Positions 5,028-7,494 of a stretch of 7,494 bases of DNA are shown here, piece by piece (position 1 is the stretch's first letter; each line of letters begins with the position of its first letter). The notes under the pieces were generated by a model that searched no databases, had not been told where the DNA came from, and saw only the letters and a list, made by a program, of their open reading frames with translations. The stretch lies in NCBI GenBank assembly GCA_015491705.1, contig WFVK01000048.1, forward strand, positions 1-7,494, given 5' to 3'. The translations under genes and the position numbers were made by a program. Source of the DNA: Nitrospirota bacterium. Lineage in GTDB: Bacteria > Nitrospirota > Thermodesulfovibrionia > UBA6902.

Positions 5028-7085
5028 TCACTTCTGTCCCACGGACAATTCAATGATAAACCGCGTGCCCCTTGGCTCATTGTCCTGCACCCTTATGTAT
5101 CCCCTGTGTTTTGATATTATGCTGTTGACAATCGCCAGCCCGAGGCCGGTTCCCTCTTTCCTTGTCGAGAAATACGGGAAAAAGAGCTTGTCCTTGTCCT
5201 CTTCCCTTATGCCGATTCCGTCATCCGCAACCTCTATCCTTACAAGGTCCAGCGCCGGATTGTAAAAAGTGTTCAGCCATATCTTTCCGGTCTTTGCCTG
5301 GATTGCATTGTCTATGAGGTTTATCAGTGCCATCTTTATCTGCTTTTTATCGATCTCGATCTCCGGCATGTCCCCTGTGAATGAAGTCAGTATCTCCACA
5401 TCCTTAAGATTCACGTAAAGCTCCGCCACTTCTTCAATGACCGTCCTGATGTTAATCGATTCAAGATTTATTTTCGGCATCTTCCCGAATCTTGAGAACT
5501 CGTCCACAAGGGACCTGAGGCTGTTTACTTCATGCACGATGGTCCTTGTGGAGCGGTTTAATATCTCTTCAAAATCCCCGGCCTTCTCATTCCATTTCTT
5601 CAGCACCCTTTCCGCTGACAGCCTTATGGGAGTAAGGGGATTTTTGATCTCATGTGCGATTCTCTTTGCGACTTCCTGCCATGCAAGCGCCCTCTGCGCC
5701 ATTATGATCTCGGTGAGATTGTCAAATACCGCAAGGGTGCCGAAAAACTTGTTCGCCGAGTCCTTGATGATGGTCATATAAATCCTCAGGTCCATGGGCC
5801 TGCCGTTTATGTAAATATGAACCTCCTTTTCAACGGCGCCGAAGCCTTTTTCACTGAGACGCTTGACCATTGAAATCAGTTCCTCGGACTTGAGCCTGCT
5901 GAGCAGCACCTTGTGGCTTTTGCCCTCTATGTCCCGCCGTTCTATGCCGAGCATGGAACATGCGGCGTTGTTCAGGGTGGTTATCCTGCCCGAGCGGTCA
6001 AAAAATATAACGCCGGTATTTATACTTTCAAGGATGGATTCCATGCTGAGCCGCCGGCGGTCGGATTCCCTGTACGCCCTTTCAAGAGAGCGTTTCCCCT
6101 CCTGTATCTCGTCGAGCATTTTGTTGAAAGAGTTGATCAGCATTCCTATTTCATCATCCCTGTCAAGGCCGATCCTGAAGTCGAGATCGCCGTGCGCCAC
6201 GGTCTTTGTCGCCTCGGCAAGCGACTGTATGGGCACTGTTATGCCCTTGGCGATACGGAGCGACACCCACAACGCAAGAAAGATGATCATCAGTGTGGCT
6301 ATGGTGAGCATCAGGAAATATAAAAATCTTATTGGATTCTGCTGGGTCTTGATCTGCAGGTAATCATTGAACGCCCTCTGGACGGCTTCCATTTTGGCCA
6401 CCAGTTCCCGAGGGATTAAAGTCTCAACCACGACAACACCAGTAATCCCCTCCCCTTCAATCACAGGTGCCGCGGCCCTTATGACGTCGCCCTTGTCCGT
6501 TGACACCACATCAGTTCCCGCTCTGCCGCTGAATGCATCTCTCACGAGGTCCGAATTGTCGGGCCCGGACAGGAGGCGACTGCTGAATCCGCTGCTGTCC
6601 GGGGTTTTCCGCGGACCGCGGGGCAGGAGACTCGTGTCCGATGCAAGGAGTTTCGCATACTCTGCGGCATTCTGCCTTTCCTTGAAATAAAAGGTCCTCG
6701 CTATATCCATTGAGTCATATATGGGCTTCTGCACCTCGAGGGAAAACCATGTATCAATGGAATTGTTTATCAGTTGATTTGAGAGTATGAAAAGAAGGAC
6801 GGAGGGGATGAGCACAAGTCCGAGGAAAGAGGCGACAAGCTTTGTCCTGAATTTCGAGCCTATGGCCTTGCGTCTCTTCTCTGTATAGACATTGACGAGG
6901 TTTCGTCCCACAAAGAAAATCAGGAGCAGGAGATATAGCACTATATTTACTATTACAAATATGAAGCCGATCTTGATAAGGAGGGGGCCGTGTTCGATTC
7001 CGAGATAGTTGAGGACCACGCCCGTGACGATTATCGCGGCAAAGCTCAGTGTAAACAGGCCGAGAAGGGCCCTGAGGTTTTTCAT
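5028..7085 (-). CDS. ntrY: NtrY-like membrane sensor histidine kinase
   Basis: This inner-membrane kinase of 685 residues should phosphorylate the NtrX encoded downstream. Helices lie at about 6-28, 35-59 and 83-102, with the NtrY-typical cytoplasmic linker GSKFRTKLVASF (76-87) between the second and third. A periplasmic region (about 103-252) follows, then a fourth helix (253-275), HAMP (about 276-330) and PAS (about 345-455, with NTGVIFFDRSGRI at 356-368). The HisKA domain has phospho-acceptor H478 in RIAHEIKNPLTP. The HATPase domain has the N box NLIDNAIQA (589-597), DDGIGI (621-626), FFPYFSTRKEG (635-645) and GTGLGLAI (645-652). All kinase motifs are intact. The signal sensed by the periplasmic and PAS domains cannot be read from the sequence. 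The ATG overlaps the stop of the upstream DUF4390 gene (ATGA) and has GGAGGG 6 nt before it, so the two are translationally coupled. Confidence 0.92.
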   Translation of the reverse strand: MKNLRALLGLFTLSFAAIIVTGVVLNYLGIEHGPLLIKIGFIFVIVNIVLYLLLLIFFVGRNLVNVYTEKRRKAIGSKFRTKLVASFLGLVLIPSVLLFILSNQLINNSIDTWFSLEVQKPIYDSMDIARTFYFKERQNAAEYAKLLASDTSLLPRGPRKTPDSSGFSSRLLSGPDNSDLVRDAFSGRAGTDVVSTDKGDVIRAAAPVIEGEGITGVVVVETLIPRELVAKMEAVQRAFNDYLQIKTQQNPIRFLYFLMLTIATLMIIFLALWVSLRIAKGITVPIQSLAEATKTVAHGDLDFRIGLDRDDEIGMLINSFNKMLDEIQEGKRSLERAYRESDRRRLSMESILESINTGVIFFDRSGRITTLNNAACSMLGIERRDIEGKSHKVLLSRLKSEELISMVKRLSEKGFGAVEKEVHIYINGRPMDLRIYMTIIKDSANKFFGTLAVFDNLTEIIMAQRALAWQEVAKRIAHEIKNPLTPIRLSAERVLKKWNEKAGDFEEILNRSTRTIVHEVNSLRSLVDEFSRFGKMPKINLESINIRTVIEEVAELYVNLKDVEILTSFTGDMPEIEIDKKQIKMALINLIDNAIQAKTGKIWLNTFYNPALDLVRIEVADDGIGIREEDKDKLFFPYFSTRKEGTGLGLAIVNSIISKHRGYIRVQDNEPRGTRFIIELSVGQK

Positions 7086-7468
7086 CGCCTGCCCTCCACG
7101 AGAAAGGGCCTGGATTCCCTTGCAAGACTCATCTCCACTTCAGGTATAAAGTGCATCAGAAAACCTGTAGGCGGCAGTTGCCTCAGGCTCTTTGACTCCA
7201 CTATGGCCCTCAGGTAATAACGGCCCGGATCGAGCTCTTTTATATGCGCGAGGTTGATGCCGTCCACACTGAATATCCAGTTTTTCACCGCGTTGTAGTC
7301 CCTGAATTTTCTTTCAGTGCGGACAATCCCGTCATACGAGGATGCCCTGTACTGCTCCCTGAGGTTGTCATATCTGATGACCTTCCTGATTTTTTTCGAT
7401 ACCACGAATTCATCGGGCCAGAAGTTCCATACCCTGAGGAGTTCCACGGTAAACACTATCTCCTTTTC
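7082..7468 (-). CDS. DUF4390 family protein, 5'-truncated at contig end
   Basis: Only the C-terminal 128 residues are genomic; the upstream end is cut where adapter sequence begins. The remaining part has the DUF4390 features: ELLRVWNFWPDEFVV, then RYDNLREQYR, a Trp-containing segment (KNWIFSVDG), GRYYLRAIVESKSL, and a final LPPTGFLMHFIPE segment. Complete family members are around 190-200 residues with an N-terminal signal or anchor, so roughly a third is missing. Its function is unknown; it is probably periplasmic. The gene characteristically sits directly before ntrY, often after the 16S rRNA methyltransferase gene rsmB, and here it overlaps the ntrY ATG by 4 nt. It may help the sensor, but that is inference. 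Five residues (MYKRQ) that a gene caller would place at its start are adapter-encoded. Confidence 0.8.
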   Translation of the reverse strand, partial: EKEIVFTVELLRVWNFWPDEFVVSKKIRKVIRYDNLREQYRASSYDGIVRTERKFRDYNAVKNWIFSVDGINLAHIKELDPGRYYLRAIVESKSLRQLPPTGFLMHFIPEVEMSLARESRPFLVEGRR

Positions 7469-7494
7469 CTGTCTCTTATACACATCTGACGCTG
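7469..7494. other. Untrimmed Nextera/Tn5 sequencing adapter (artefact)
   Basis: Bases 7469-7487 are CTGTCTCTTATACACATCT, the 19-bp Tn5 mosaic end. Bases 7488-7494 (GACGCTG) continue into the Illumina Nextera Read 1 adapter. On the minus strand it yields the well-known spurious peptide MYKRQ, and on the plus strand LSLIHI. It is library-preparation sequence, not a genomic transposon. Confidence 0.97.

Noticed and set aside
7469..7487. Tn5 mosaic end as evidence of a real transposon
   Set aside because: It runs directly into the Illumina Nextera Read 1 adapter at the contig edge, which marks it as library sequence.

Overview
This window looks like a complete short assembly contig from a Gram-negative, probably deep-branching anaerobic bacterium. 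My best guess is Nitrospirota, with Desulfobacterota (the former Deltaproteobacteria) as the alternative. The guess rests on codon style (frequent AGG/AGA Arg and ATA Ile), GGAGG-type ribosome binding sites, an archaeal-type nicotinate phosphoribosyltransferase, a DUF4390-NtrY-NtrX block, and a dispersed GTCATTTCGA...GAAATCTT palindrome. I recall such palindromes from these groups but could not run a search. The last 26 bases are not genomic: they match the Illumina Nextera (Tn5 mosaic end plus Read 1) adapter, so the final gene is cut by an untrimmed adapter.

Layout. Bases 1-177 hold an imperfect inverted-repeat element. Next comes a plus-strand pair, a nicotinate phosphoribosyltransferase with a C-terminal zinc ribbon (232-1443) and, 3 nt later, a 10-TM EamA/DMT transporter (1447-2322). 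A separate promoter (TTGACA at 2324) precedes a small secreted protein with two bacterial SH3 domains (2381-2827). The rest is minus strand, read from the right edge leftwards: a DUF4390 protein (partial), an NtrY-like sensor kinase overlapping it by 4 nt, a 160-170 nt gap, an NtrX-like sigma-54 activator, and a Tat-exported DUF882/MepK-like murein peptidase with its own promoter. The SH3 gene and the peptidase gene converge with only 13 nt between their stop codons.

How the genes work together. The plus-strand pair suggests NAD salvage from nicotinate coupled to a transporter of unknown substrate. The minus-strand block is a two-component system (membrane sensor, phosphorelay, sigma-54 enhancer-binding regulator) flanked by envelope proteins. 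The SH3 protein and the peptidase probably both act on peptidoglycan in the periplasm.

I found no mobile gene, CRISPR array, tRNA, rRNA or clearly new system. The most interesting non-coding signals are the inverted-repeat element and the arrangement upstream of the peptidase, where a hairpin can hide the ribosome binding site on read-through mRNA but not on mRNA from the local promoter.
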